This document shows, in pieces, positions 8,428 through 17,420 of a DNA stretch of 64,000 nt. Source of the DNA: Staphylococcus sp. CAG:324 (GTDB taxonomy: Bacteria; Bacillota_I; Bacilli_A; ML615J-28; CAG-313); NCBI GenBank assembly GCA_000433035.1, contig FR890813.1:1-64000 (forward strand), read 5' to 3'. The notes beneath the pieces were generated by a model. The model made no database searches. It had not been told where the DNA came from and worked only from the letters and a program-made list of their open reading frames with translations. Numbering within the stretch: the stretch's first letter is position 1; every line of letters begins with the position of its first letter. Position numbers and translations under genes: made by a program.

Positions 8428-9432
8428 TTATTTTTCTTCTACTACCTTTTTCGCAATGGTCAAATCAACTAAATCCGAAAAATTTACTTTACTATCCAAT
8501 TCGCCTGCGGTAATGATGATATCTTGTAATCTGTCAAATCCTACTTCTGAAAAAATTGGATTTGTGCACCATGCATTAATAGAACGATACCTAGCTACTA
8601 CACTAATTAATACATCTAATTCTACATCTGTAAAGAATGGTTGAATTTCTTTTGCAATTTCTTCATCAGTTGCATTTTGAACAAATTGTTGACCTCTATA
8701 TAAGGCCTTTGTAAATTTTTCTAATACTTCTTTATTATTATTAAAATATTTAATGGATGTAGAATATGCAGTATAGGTTATTTCACCTGCATATTCTGCA
8801 GTTGCAGCAAGCAAATATGCCCTATTTTGATTAATTAAAGCTGTTGCAGTAGGTTCAAATAGACTAACAAAATCGCCTTCTCCATCTAAAAATGAACCTG
8901 TTAAAGCCGCAAATGCAACATCTGTTCTAACATTTACATCTTTGGTATCATCATCTTGACCTACTTCTAATCCTGCTTGTTTTAATACATACTCAAGTGT
9001 CATTTCAGGAACGCCACCTTTTCTACCACCAAGTATGGACTTTCCTCTTAAATCATCTAGAGTAAAATTTTCAATTTTTTCACGGCCAAAAATAAAACTA
9101 CCATCTGTCCTTGTAAGTTGTGCAAAATTAATTAGATAATTTGTCCGATTATTTTTATATAAATAAATTGTTGGTTCAGGTCCTTGTAGACCAATTTGTA
9201 CATCACCAGAAAGTAATGCTGCCGTAACTTTATCTGCTCCATTTGCATTAACTAAATCTATTTTTAAACCTTCTTCTTCAAAATAACCTTTACTTAAAGC
9301 TACATATTGTGGTGCATAAAATACTGATCTTGCAACTTCCGCTACCTTTATCTTTGTTAATTTACTATCCTTACAACCAATCATTGTAATTGAAACTAAA
9401 CATAAACCTAATAACATTAAAATTTTTTTCAT
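8428..9432 (-). CDS. ABC importer substrate-binding lipoprotein, NMT1/SsuA/ThiY type
   Basis: A 334-residue secreted lipoprotein: a short basic N-terminus, hydrophobic helix and lipobox ending in C20 (ITMIGC). The mature region fits the NMT1/THI5-like fold: VFYAPQYVALSKGYFEEEGL near residues 37-56 and the ALLSGDVQIGL segment near 75 are typical of nitrate/sulfonate/thiamine-precursor binding proteins. Family members bind HMP, aliphatic sulfonates, nitrate or riboflavin-like ligands, so the substrate is open. It overlaps the permease stop by the sequence TAATG, so all three transporter genes are coupled. Confidence 0.88.
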   Translation of the reverse strand: MKKILMLLGLCLVSITMIGCKDSKLTKIKVAEVARSVFYAPQYVALSKGYFEEEGLKIDLVNANGADKVTAALLSGDVQIGLQGPEPTIYLYKNNRTNYLINFAQLTRTDGSFIFGREKIENFTLDDLRGKSILGGRKGGVPEMTLEYVLKQAGLEVGQDDDTKDVNVRTDVAFAALTGSFLDGEGDFVSLFEPTATALINQNRAYLLAATAEYAGEITYTAYSTSIKYFNNNKEVLEKFTKALYRGQQFVQNATDEEIAKEIQPFFTDVELDVLISVVARYRSINAWCTNPIFSEVGFDRLQDIIITAGELDSKVNFSDLVDLTIAKKVVEEK

Positions 9433-10214
9433 TAATTCCTCTTCCTTTTTATTCTTTTTTCAATTATATTGACAACTTCATACATTAAAAATGATATTAT
9501 CGCTAAGACAAAAACACCCATCATAACTAAATCCATATTAAATACTTGTGAACCATACATAATTAAATAACCTATTCCATATCTAGAAACAATGAATTCA
9601 CCTACAATTACCCCAACCCAACTCATACCAATATTAATTTTTATAATATTAATTATATTGGCCATATTAGCAGGAATAATGAGTTTTGTTAAAATCTGCC
9701 ATTTACTCGCTTGAAAACTTTGTAGCATTTTAATTTTTTCTTCTTCTACTTGCATAAAATAGTTGTATGCAGAAATTATTGTCAGTATTAAGGAAATGGA
9801 TATTGCAACAGTAGTTATTCCCTTTATTCCTGTTCCTGCCCAAATAATAAGAATTGGTGCAAGTGCTGTTTTTGGAAGGGCATTTCCAACAACTAAGAAA
9901 GGATCCATTATCTTTGCAAGTATTTTATTCCACCACAAGACTATTGCAATCAATATTCCCACAAAGGTTCCAATACATAATCCTAATAATGTTTCCAAAA
10001 CAGAGATACCAATATGACGATATATTTCATTTGATTTTATATAATTCACCAATAATTTAAAAACACTTGTTGGTTTGCTAAATAAAAATGAATCTATCCA
10101 TTCCAACCTTGAAGCAATTTCCCAAAGAATTAAAAATGCTATTAATAAAATGATTTGGATAATCAATACTCGAATGGCCATTTTTCTTTTTTGTTTTAAA
10201 AAAGGGTTATTCAT
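9432..10214 (-). CDS. ABC importer permease, SsuC/ThiX type
   Basis: A 260-residue integral membrane protein of the BPD_transp_1 family with about six hydrophobic segments. The cytoplasmic coupling motif is seen near residues 155-185 (MQVEEEKIKMLQSFQASKWQIL followed by PANMANI), the EAA-like loop that docks on the ATPase. The segment PKTALAPILIIWAGTGI is characteristic of the SsuC/TauC group. The start overlaps the ATPase stop by 8 bases, with a GGGGG site 8 bases before the ATG. Confidence 0.9.
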   Translation of the reverse strand: MNNPFLKQKRKMAIRVLIIQIILLIAFLILWEIASRLEWIDSFLFSKPTSVFKLLVNYIKSNEIYRHIGISVLETLLGLCIGTFVGILIAIVLWWNKILAKIMDPFLVVGNALPKTALAPILIIWAGTGIKGITTVAISISLILTIISAYNYFMQVEEEKIKMLQSFQASKWQILTKLIIPANMANIINIIKINIGMSWVGVIVGEFIVSRYGIGYLIMYGSQVFNMDLVMMGVFVLAIISFLMYEVVNIIEKRIKRKRN

Positions 10215-10938
10215 TTAATAACCCCCAAATCTTATCAAAATATTGAGAAAATTCAGAAGATCTTCGTTTTTCTATTGGTGTTTTACCATTTGATGTTTTT
10301 ATTTCAATTATTTCTTTCAATTTAGCTGGTCTATGACTCAAAACTATTACTCGATCAGCCATTGCAATAGCTTCACTTATATCATGCGTTACTAAAAGAG
10401 TAGAAACATTTTGATCCTTAATTATACGATAAATATCATTACTAACCTTTACTCTAGTTTGATAATCTAGTGCAGAAAATGGTTCATCAAGCAATAAAAT
10501 GCTCGGTTTTGTTGCTAGTGTCCTTATCAAAGCTATACGTTGTCTCATTCCACCTGATAGTTCTTGGGGATAATTGTTAATAAAATCTATTAATCCATAT
10601 TTTTCTAATAGTTCTCTTACTCTTTCTACTTTTTTTTGATCTTTATCCTTTTTTATTTCTAAACCAATTAAAATATTTTTCCAAACTGTTCTCCAATTAA
10701 ATAAATGATCGTGCTGAAACATATAACCAATATCTCCATCAACAATTATTTCACCACTTGTTGGCGATAATAATTTGGATATAATGTTAAGTAAGGTTGA
10801 TTTACCAGACCCACTTGGCCCAACAATGGCTACAATTTCACCTTCATTGACATCGAAACTAATATCATCTACTACATCAAGTGCTCCAAGTTCTGTATAA
10901 AAAGTTTTTTTCACATTAATTAATTCTAATTTTTTCAT
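10207..10938 (-). CDS. ABC importer ATP-binding protein, SsuB/ThiZ type
   Basis: A 243-residue nucleotide-binding subunit with Walker A GPSGSGKST near residue 40, a Q-loop in MFQHDHLFNWRTVWKN, the signature LSGGMRQR near 130, Walker B LLLDEPFSALD and a switch His in VTHD. It is the first gene of the three-gene importer. A strong AGAGGTGG site precedes the ATG by 5-6 bases. No TPP riboswitch elements were found in the 197 bases upstream, which argues against, but does not exclude, a thiamine-precursor role. Confidence 0.92.
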   Translation of the reverse strand: MKKLELINVKKTFYTELGALDVVDDISFDVNEGEIVAIVGPSGSGKSTLLNIISKLLSPTSGEIIVDGDIGYMFQHDHLFNWRTVWKNILIGLEIKKDKDQKKVERVRELLEKYGLIDFINNYPQELSGGMRQRIALIRTLATKPSILLLDEPFSALDYQTRVKVSNDIYRIIKDQNVSTLLVTHDISEAIAMADRVIVLSHRPAKLKEIIEIKTSNGKTPIEKRRSSEFSQYFDKIWGLLNE

Positions 10939-11074
10939 ACCCCACCTCTTTTCAAGTACACTTTATAATATTAATATTTAGTTTAAATGGTGTAGGCAAA
11001 TGGAAAGTAATCTTTTTATTCAATTAGAAAATATAAAAATAAAACTCTTTTTTATAAATCATATGATTTTAATA

Positions 11075-11109
11075 AAAAATAGATTCAAAAATATTTTGAA
11101 TCTATTTTT
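11075..11109 (-). terminator. Terminator of the P-type ATPase gene
   Basis: A 16-bp near-perfect stem (AAAAATAGATTCAAAA and its complement) around a 3-base loop, 27 bases after the ATPase stop codon, with a T tract on the minus strand. Confidence 0.85.
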
Positions 11110-11135
11110 ATACAAATATAAAGTTTTAAAAAGTA

Positions 11136-13883
11136 TTAATACTTTATTTTTTTAATAGTTGGATTTTTTCTTTTTTCTTGTTCTTTAACTTTATTTTTAT
11201 TTATTTCTCGATTTAATTCAAAATTCTTCATCAATAATTCAACCCCTAGCATTACCGCAAGAGAAATAATTACCATACTTACAGAAAGCCATAAAGCCGT
11301 TGCATTTAAATATTCTTGCTCTTTGTCAATGCCAACAGCCTCTATTCTTTTTATTTCCCAAGTCAAACTGTCAAATCCAAACATATCATACATATCAATT
11401 TTACCAGAAAAAAGTTTAACCTGTTGCATTGAAAGAACTATTAAAGTAAGAGACAGAGCCCACATCACTACACATAAGAATATTTTTTTTCTCGTAAAAG
11501 GAACACACGCCCGACACATAACAATTAAAATTGTAAAGGTTGCTGTAATAGCTACAACAGTTTTAATTTCAGGTACTGTGAAACCATATGGCTTAGAAAG
11601 CATGTAAGAAAATACTATTGCACAAACAACACCAACAGCACCAGGTGTTGCACTTTTTAAAGCATTTTTAAGGAAATTACCTTTTACAGGTGAATTATTA
11701 GATTGAACAGCAAGGAAAATAGATGGTAATCCAATTGCAAACATTTCAACAATTAACAATTGTTTTGCTCCAGCAAATGGAAAAGTTCCATCTCTTACAC
11801 CATCAATTTCAGGACCAAATACTTTAAAGAATCCAATTGCAGTAAGTACTGCTAAAACTGTCATAAATAACGTTTTTACAAGATATAACATTGCTGTTTG
11901 CTGAACATTATTAATTACTCTTCTTCCTTCAGCAACTACTTTAGGCATTGAAGAGAAATTAGAATCAACTAATACTAATTGTGCAACATTTTTTACAGCA
12001 TCATTTCCAGATGCCATAGCAATACTACAATCTGCTGTTTTTAAGGCAGGAATATCATTCACACCATCACCTGTCATTGCAACCGTTTTTCCATTATTTT
12101 TCAATGCAGTAACTAATAATTTTTTTTGTTCGGGTTTAACGCGACCAAAAACGGTAAACTTAGTAGCAGCTTCAATAATCTCATCATCACTCATTCCATC
12201 TAAACTAATACACTTGTCAGCATTTTCAATGCCAACTCTTCTTGCTACTTCAGATACAGTTACAGGATTATCCCCTGATATAACTTTTACTTCCACACCA
12301 TTATCTTTAAAATATTGAATTGTATCATATGCTTCTTCCCTTATTTGATCTTCAATTAAAATTAAAGCAATCAATCGTGGTAAACGTTGAATTTTTCCAT
12401 CTTTAAAAGGCAAACTAGATTGTGCAAGACATATAACTCGAAGCCCCTGATTAGCGTAATCCCCAATGATAGATGCGTATTTTTCAAAACTACCCTTTAA
12501 AACAAATTCTGGTGCACCTATGATATAATTATCATTGCTACCAAAACTAACGGCACTATATTTACGTTCTGATGAAAAAGGAATAACTTCCGTTGGTTTC
12601 AAAATGGCTTTTGTACCAAAATAATTCACTAAAGCTTGAGCAGTAGCATTTGTTTCTTGTAGTGCTGCATTCATTGAACTAATAATATCCTCAATAGGAA
12701 GACTATGATTTTTACTCATTTCCTCATATCGTATAATACTCATTTTCCCATTTGTAATTGTTCCCGTTTTATCAAGACAAAGAACATTTACCCTTGCAAG
12801 CATTTCAATACAATAAACATCTTGTACAAGAGTATTATTCTTACTAAGTCTTACAACTCCTACTGAAAGAGCAACCGATGTTAATAAATATAAACCAGCT
12901 GGAATCATTCCTATAATAGCAGCTGTTGTCGGTTTTATTGCTTTAACATACTCTAATTGAAAAAATATTTTTTTTGCTTCATCAAGACTACCATTATTTA
13001 AAGCCTCAATAAAATCTTTGATTGGCCATTTTGAAAAAAACATTACTAGTGATGTCACAACAATGAAAATTGCCAAAGTTACAAGCAGTTTTTTTAAACT
13101 ACTTAAAATTTGCGAATTCGGTGCTACATATTTTTTGGCTTGTGAAGTTAATTTATTTATCTCATTTAATTTTCCAACATGCTCAACTCTTGCATATGAA
13201 GTACCCGACACCATAAAACTACCTGAATAAATCATATCACCTGGACGTTTTTTAATTGGAACTGATTCACCAGTCAACTGTGATTCATTCACCTCAACTT
13301 CACCTTCTAATAAAATGCTATCAGAAACAATCTGGATTCCTGGTGTTAAATACATAATGTCATCTAAAACTACTTCCGTTTCTTCAACAATTACTTTTTC
13401 ACCATTTCTGATTAGTGTAACTTTAGGATTAGTAACTAATTTTAACTTATTGATAGCAAGTTTTGACTTTGTTTCTTGAATAATACCAATAATTAAATTC
13501 ACACTTACTATAGCTAAAAACATAAAATCAGTTATAGCAAAATTTAGATTGGTTTCATCAGGATTATTCCATTTTTTAGCAATCAATAATAATATCAAAA
13601 CAATTATATACAAAATATTAAAAAAGGTAAAAGTATTTTTCACAAAAACTTTTGTAATAATTTTAATTGTTTTGCTAAAATTGGATTCTATTACACCATC
13701 GATATTCACTTGAAGGTTTTCTTTTCTTTCTTCTACTTCATCAGTTGTTAGACCTTTTTTGTACTCATTATTTTTCAAATATATTGGCTTTTTACGATCT
13801 ATTTTATATTCACCATATACAATTCGTTTTTTCTTTTTTACTTTATTATTTAAATCATTGCTATTATCCTTTTTATTTGACAT
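11136..13883 (-). CDS. Cation-transporting P-type ATPase, CtpE-like
   Basis: A 915-residue ion pump with the full P-type set: TGES in the actuator domain, the phosphorylation motif DKTGT, and GDGVNDIPALK in the hinge. The TM4 segment just before the phosphorylation site reads IPAGLYLLTS, as in CtpE-type Ca2+ uptake ATPases, rather than the PEGL of SERCA-like pumps; Ca2+ (or Mg2+) transport is therefore inferred. About ten hydrophobic helices are visible. I use the ATG at 13883, which has a GGGA site 8 bases upstream. The longer reading frame from 13931 would begin inside the extended -10 promoter. It is a single-gene transcription unit. Confidence 0.9.
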   Translation of the reverse strand: MSNKKDNSNDLNNKVKKKKRIVYGEYKIDRKKPIYLKNNEYKKGLTTDEVEERKENLQVNIDGVIESNFSKTIKIITKVFVKNTFTFFNILYIIVLILLLIAKKWNNPDETNLNFAITDFMFLAIVSVNLIIGIIQETKSKLAINKLKLVTNPKVTLIRNGEKVIVEETEVVLDDIMYLTPGIQIVSDSILLEGEVEVNESQLTGESVPIKKRPGDMIYSGSFMVSGTSYARVEHVGKLNEINKLTSQAKKYVAPNSQILSSLKKLLVTLAIFIVVTSLVMFFSKWPIKDFIEALNNGSLDEAKKIFFQLEYVKAIKPTTAAIIGMIPAGLYLLTSVALSVGVVRLSKNNTLVQDVYCIEMLARVNVLCLDKTGTITNGKMSIIRYEEMSKNHSLPIEDIISSMNAALQETNATAQALVNYFGTKAILKPTEVIPFSSERKYSAVSFGSNDNYIIGAPEFVLKGSFEKYASIIGDYANQGLRVICLAQSSLPFKDGKIQRLPRLIALILIEDQIREEAYDTIQYFKDNGVEVKVISGDNPVTVSEVARRVGIENADKCISLDGMSDDEIIEAATKFTVFGRVKPEQKKLLVTALKNNGKTVAMTGDGVNDIPALKTADCSIAMASGNDAVKNVAQLVLVDSNFSSMPKVVAEGRRVINNVQQTAMLYLVKTLFMTVLAVLTAIGFFKVFGPEIDGVRDGTFPFAGAKQLLIVEMFAIGLPSIFLAVQSNNSPVKGNFLKNALKSATPGAVGVVCAIVFSYMLSKPYGFTVPEIKTVVAITATFTILIVMCRACVPFTRKKIFLCVVMWALSLTLIVLSMQQVKLFSGKIDMYDMFGFDSLTWEIKRIEAVGIDKEQEYLNATALWLSVSMVIISLAVMLGVELLMKNFELNREINKNKVKEQEKRKNPTIKKIKY

Positions 13884-13913
13884 ATCAAGATTCCCTTTCA
13901 AATTATATATTAT

Positions 13914-13922
13914 ATTATAACA
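13914..13922 (-). promoter_or_regulatory. Extended -10 promoter of the P-type ATPase gene
   Basis: Minus strand TGTTATAAT, about 30 bases before the chosen ATG; the -35 region (TTTAAT, 17 bases further up) is weak. Its position rules out the upstream in-frame ATG as a start. Confidence 0.6.
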
Positions 13923-14022
13923 TTTTTGCATTTATAATTAAAGTAAAAGGCTAAAAAATTTATTCATATACTTTGCAATTTTATTCTTTTATGATATCAT
14001 ATATATAATATGAGGTGAATTT

Positions 14023-14709
14023 ATGAACAAATTAATTATTGGTATTAGTCCCCGTTTTTCTCATGATTATAATAGTGATTATCACTATGTAAGAATAAAC
14101 ATTGACTATTTAAATCAAGTTATACATCGTGATGCGATTCCATTCATATTATATGATGGTCCAAATATTGATGCAGCTTTGCAAATGTGCGATGGCTTTA
14201 TAATTATTGGTGGAGACGATATAAATCCTAAATTTTATAATGAAAATAATGATAATAATTTATCTAAAGGTATTGAAGAAATTACTGATTCAATAGATCA
14301 AAAAATTTTAAATTATGCTATTTCTCATCATATACCTACGCTTGGCATTTGCCGCGGTATCCAAGCTATGGCTGCTTTTATGAATGGTAGCCTATATCAA
14401 GACATTTATTTTGCCAATCTAAACCATCCTCAAGAAAATAAAAAACATTATGTTACTAAAGTATCTAATACCAAACTGACTTCATTGCTACCTGAATCTT
14501 TCCTAGTGAATAGTTATCATCATCAATCAGTTAAAGATTTACCAGATGGTTTTATTACAACCTTTGTTAATCAAGATGTAATTGAAGCAATTGAACATCA
14601 AACCCTACCTTTGATTGGCATTCAGTGGCATCCTGAAAGATTTTATACAAACGAATCTAAAATTATTTTTGATTATTTCTTCAATTTAATCAAAGAATAT
14701 AAAAAATAG
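14023..14709 (+). CDS. Gamma-glutamyl-gamma-aminobutyrate hydrolase-like protein (peptidase C26)
   Basis: A 228-residue class I glutamine-amidotransferase-fold hydrolase. The nucleophile elbow GICRGIQA supplies the catalytic Cys (near residue 111), and the C-terminal GIQWHPER supplies the His and Glu of the triad. Homologues such as PuuD cleave gamma-glutamyl amides in polyamine breakdown; no putrescine pathway genes are near, so the substrate is unknown. A GAGGTGA site lies 6 bases before the ATG. Upstream TTGCAA and TATCAT are spaced by 16 with a TG before the -10. The gene ends convergently with the EF-G paralogue at a shared terminator. Confidence 0.85.
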   Translation: MNKLIIGISPRFSHDYNSDYHYVRINIDYLNQVIHRDAIPFILYDGPNIDAALQMCDGFIIIGGDDINPKFYNENNDNNLSKGIEEITDSIDQKILNYAISHHIPTLGICRGIQAMAAFMNGSLYQDIYFANLNHPQENKKHYVTKVSNTKLTSLLPESFLVNSYHHQSVKDLPDGFITTFVNQDVIEAIEHQTLPLIGIQWHPERFYTNESKIIFDYFFNLIKEYKK

Positions 14710-14739
14710 TATTGAACAATCTTGTCCAATACTATTTTT
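14702..14739. terminator. Bidirectional terminator between convergent genes
   Basis: A 13-bp stem (AAAAATAGTATTG and complement) with a 12-base loop. The stop codon of the plus-strand hydrolase lies within the left arm, and the minus-strand EF-G-like gene ends two bases beyond the right arm. Confidence 0.85.
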
Positions 14740-14740
14740 T

Positions 14741-16804
14741 TTAATTATCCTTTTTATATTCTGCAACAATTTTATCAACTAAATTGGATGGAACATCATC
14801 ATAACGAATGAATCTACGTGTAAAATATCCGCTTCCTTGGGTCATAGCTTTCAGATCAATAGTATATTTAATGATTTCAGCCTCAGGTATTTGAGCTGTT
14901 ATTGCAGTTTTTCCATTGCCAACTGGTTCCATACCGACAACTGATCCACGACGCTGTGGAATATCACTCATAATATCACCAACATACTCATCTTTGATTG
15001 TTATTACAACTTCCATAATTGGTTCAAGAATTGTTGGCTTAATAGACTTACAAGCTTCTTTGAAAGCAAGTGATGCCGCAATTTTAAATGAAATTTCATT
15101 AGAATCGACAGGATGGTATGATCCATCATATAGCACTGCTCTTACACCTATTACTGGAAATCCTGCAATTGGACCATGTTCAAGTGTATCAATAAGACCC
15201 TTTTCAACAGCAGGGAAGAAATTCTTAGGTACAGAACCTCCAACAACCTCAGATGCAAATTCAAAATCTTTATCTGCTAATGGTTCAAAACGAATCCAAA
15301 CATCACCAAATTGGCCAGCACCACCTGATTGTTTCTTATGACGACCTTGTGCAGAACCTATTTTACGAATAGTTTCTCTATATACTATTTTTTGATCTGT
15401 CACACTAACATCAACTTTAAACATATTTTTCATTTTTTCCAAAATATACCCTATATGTGTCATCCCTTGGCCACCCACCAATAATTGTGAAGTTTCGGGA
15501 TTTCGCTTTACTTCAAAGGTAGGATCTTCTAAATTTAATTTTTGTAAAGCAGATGAAATTTTATCTTCATCTTGTTTAGTTTTGGCTTGAATGGCAACAT
15601 AAATTACAGGAGTAGGAATTTCAACAGGTGGATATAAAACAATATCTTTTTTATCACATAATGTATCACCAGTTTTAATATCACCAGATTTGGTCAATAC
15701 TCCAATATCACCTGCATGAAGAACATCAATTGATATTTGATTTTTTCCCATCATTAAAGCAATTACACCTACTTTAACTACTTGATCACTATTAGGAATA
15801 TATACTTCTGTTAAGCCCTTCGTAGTTCCGGAATACACCTTGAAAAAATTAATTGTTCCAAGAAAAGGATCAACTATCGTTTTAAAAACATATGCAGAAA
15901 AAGAATCATCATCTTTACTAACTCTTGATACCTCTTTGTTAGTTTTGGGGTTAACACCATTGGCTGGTTTTAAATCAGATGGCGATGGTAAATATTTACA
16001 AATTTTATCAAGAAGGCCTTTTAAACCCATATTTTTAGTTGCAGAACCAACCAAAATTGGAAAAATATCACAATTTAACAATGCACTCCGCAATCCACTT
16101 ATAATCTCATCATTGCTAAGTGTTTCACCTGAAAAATATTTTTCCATTACTTCTTCGCTTTGACTAGCAACTATTTCTAAAAACTTATCATATGCTTCCT
16201 CAACTCTTGTCATATAATCATTGGGTATTTCTGTTTCTTGTTCACTTTCACCTAAATAGGCCTTTTTCTTGATAATATCAATATAGCCTTGATAATCATT
16301 TTCTTTTCCCATTGGAATGACAAACGGAACAACCTTCAATCCAAATTTATCAATAATACTATCAATAACTTTATCAAACTTTACATTTTCTTTATCAATT
16401 TTATTGATAAATAGAATGGTAGGTGTATGCCTCGTTCTTAATTCATCCCATACCCTTTCAGTTCCAACTTCAACTCCCTTTTGAGCATCTAATAAAACAA
16501 CAGCACCTTTCACAACTGCTAAATCTTGTTCTATTTCCCCTACAAATTCCTCTGAACCAGGAGTATCTAAAAAATTAATTTTATAATTATTCCACTCAAC
16601 GGGTATTAAAGATGTAGACAATGATGTCTGACGATTTTGTTCTTCAACAAGATAATCCGATACAGTATTTTTTCTTTCAACTTCTCCTTTTTTATTTATT
16701 GCTTTGCTAATATATAACATGGACTCCACAAGACTTGTCTTTCCACTACCTAAATGTCCTAAAATTGCTACATTTCTTATTTGATTAGTCAAATATTCTT
16801 TCAT
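14741..16804 (-). CDS. Elongation factor G paralogue (FusA2/EF-G-like GTPase)
   Basis: A 687-residue translational GTPase with the EF-G domain order: G domain, domain II, then domains III-V. The P-loop reads GHLGSGKT instead of the AHIDAGKTT of canonical EF-G; switch II is DTPGSEEF rather than DTPGHVDF, and NKID is the base-specificity motif. These differences place it in the EF-G-like paralogue group found alongside a normal fusA; its role is not known. I moved the start to 16804 because AGAGGAGGA lies 7-9 bases upstream; the longer frame from 16834 runs through that site. It stands alone in its transcription unit. Confidence 0.85.
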   Translation of the reverse strand: MKEYLTNQIRNVAILGHLGSGKTSLVESMLYISKAINKKGEVERKNTVSDYLVEEQNRQTSLSTSLIPVEWNNYKINFLDTPGSEEFVGEIEQDLAVVKGAVVLLDAQKGVEVGTERVWDELRTRHTPTILFINKIDKENVKFDKVIDSIIDKFGLKVVPFVIPMGKENDYQGYIDIIKKKAYLGESEQETEIPNDYMTRVEEAYDKFLEIVASQSEEVMEKYFSGETLSNDEIISGLRSALLNCDIFPILVGSATKNMGLKGLLDKICKYLPSPSDLKPANGVNPKTNKEVSRVSKDDDSFSAYVFKTIVDPFLGTINFFKVYSGTTKGLTEVYIPNSDQVVKVGVIALMMGKNQISIDVLHAGDIGVLTKSGDIKTGDTLCDKKDIVLYPPVEIPTPVIYVAIQAKTKQDEDKISSALQKLNLEDPTFEVKRNPETSQLLVGGQGMTHIGYILEKMKNMFKVDVSVTDQKIVYRETIRKIGSAQGRHKKQSGGAGQFGDVWIRFEPLADKDFEFASEVVGGSVPKNFFPAVEKGLIDTLEHGPIAGFPVIGVRAVLYDGSYHPVDSNEISFKIAASLAFKEACKSIKPTILEPIMEVVITIKDEYVGDIMSDIPQRRGSVVGMEPVGNGKTAITAQIPEAEIIKYTIDLKAMTQGSGYFTRRFIRYDDVPSNLVDKIVAEYKKDN

Positions 16805-16924
16805 ATATAATCCTCCTCTATTAAATTCAACCATTTCATATTAATTATATACTAATATTTTCAATATTTCAATTAAATAACTAATTTTTTTGAAAACGCA
16901 TACATTTTTAAAGATTATAAAAAA

Positions 16925-16941
16925 GAGCATAGAAAATGCTC
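16925..16941 (-). terminator. Terminator of the c-di-AMP receptor gene
   Basis: Hairpin GAGCAT / ATGCTC with a 5-base loop, 6 bases after the stop codon, followed by a run of six T on the minus strand. Confidence 0.85.
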
Positions 16942-16946
16942 CATAA

Positions 16947-17270
16947 TTACAACTTGTAATGTTCATCAACATTGATAACAAAAATAGTTGCTCCTTTAAT
17001 CTGAACGTTAGTTGGTAAAAAAGAAAAAAGATTTAAATCTCCGGGTTCACCAGTTGTAACTTTCTTTTTACGAGTCTTTGCGTAAACTGATACAATTTCT
17101 TTTACTCTATTTACTTCCTCATCAGCTACTCCTAAAAGCAAAGTTGTATTTCCTCCATGTAATAACCCTCCTGTTGTTGCTAATTTTGTAACATAAAATT
17201 TCTCTTTTAATAGACCTTTCGTTACATCTTGTGTATCTTCATTGCTAATTATGATTAACATTAATTTCAT
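16947..17270 (-). CDS. darA: PII-like cyclic-di-AMP receptor (DarA/PstA)
   Basis: A 107-residue PII-like protein of the YaaQ/DarA family, a trimeric cytoplasmic receptor for c-di-AMP. The family hallmarks are visible: the N-terminal strand KLMLIIISNEDTQDV, the TKLATTGGLLHGGNTTLL segment whose Gly/Thr residues contact the nucleotide, and the C-terminal GATIFVINVDEHYK. The downstream target of DarA proteins is still unknown in general. The ATG at 17270 has GAGGTG 6 bases before it; a GTG at 17279 lies on that site. A terminator immediately follows, so it is monocistronic. Confidence 0.92.
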   Translation of the reverse strand: MKLMLIIISNEDTQDVTKGLLKEKFYVTKLATTGGLLHGGNTTLLLGVADEEVNRVKEIVSVYAKTRKKKVTTGEPGDLNLFSFLPTNVQIKGATIFVINVDEHYKL

Positions 17271-17366
17271 AAACTTCACCTCATCAATATTTTATCACAT
17301 TTTTAAATAAAAGTAAAGAAATTAAAATTTATTACAAACCTATATTTACCTTGAAAAGCCTTTACA

Positions 17367-17394
17367 TTGAAGATTTACTTTTTTTTGATATAAT
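17367..17394 (+). promoter_or_regulatory. Promoter of the lipoprotein-ABC operon
   Basis: TTGAAG, 16 bases, TATAAT with TGA before the -10, 27 bases upstream of the lipoprotein ATG. Confidence 0.6.
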
Positions 17395-17420
17395 TATACA
17401 ATAATAAGGAGACCGATCAA

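Noticed and set aside
10939..11135. TPP riboswitch upstream of the NMT1-type importer
   Set aside because: Neither the CTGAGA core nor its partner segments of the TPP aptamer are visible; the region is plain AT-rich DNA and a terminator of the neighbouring gene.
14916..15341. A 141-codon open frame antisense to the EF-G paralogue
   Set aside because: It lacks a ribosome site and mirrors a strongly conserved gene; the same applies to the other long antisense frames across the window.
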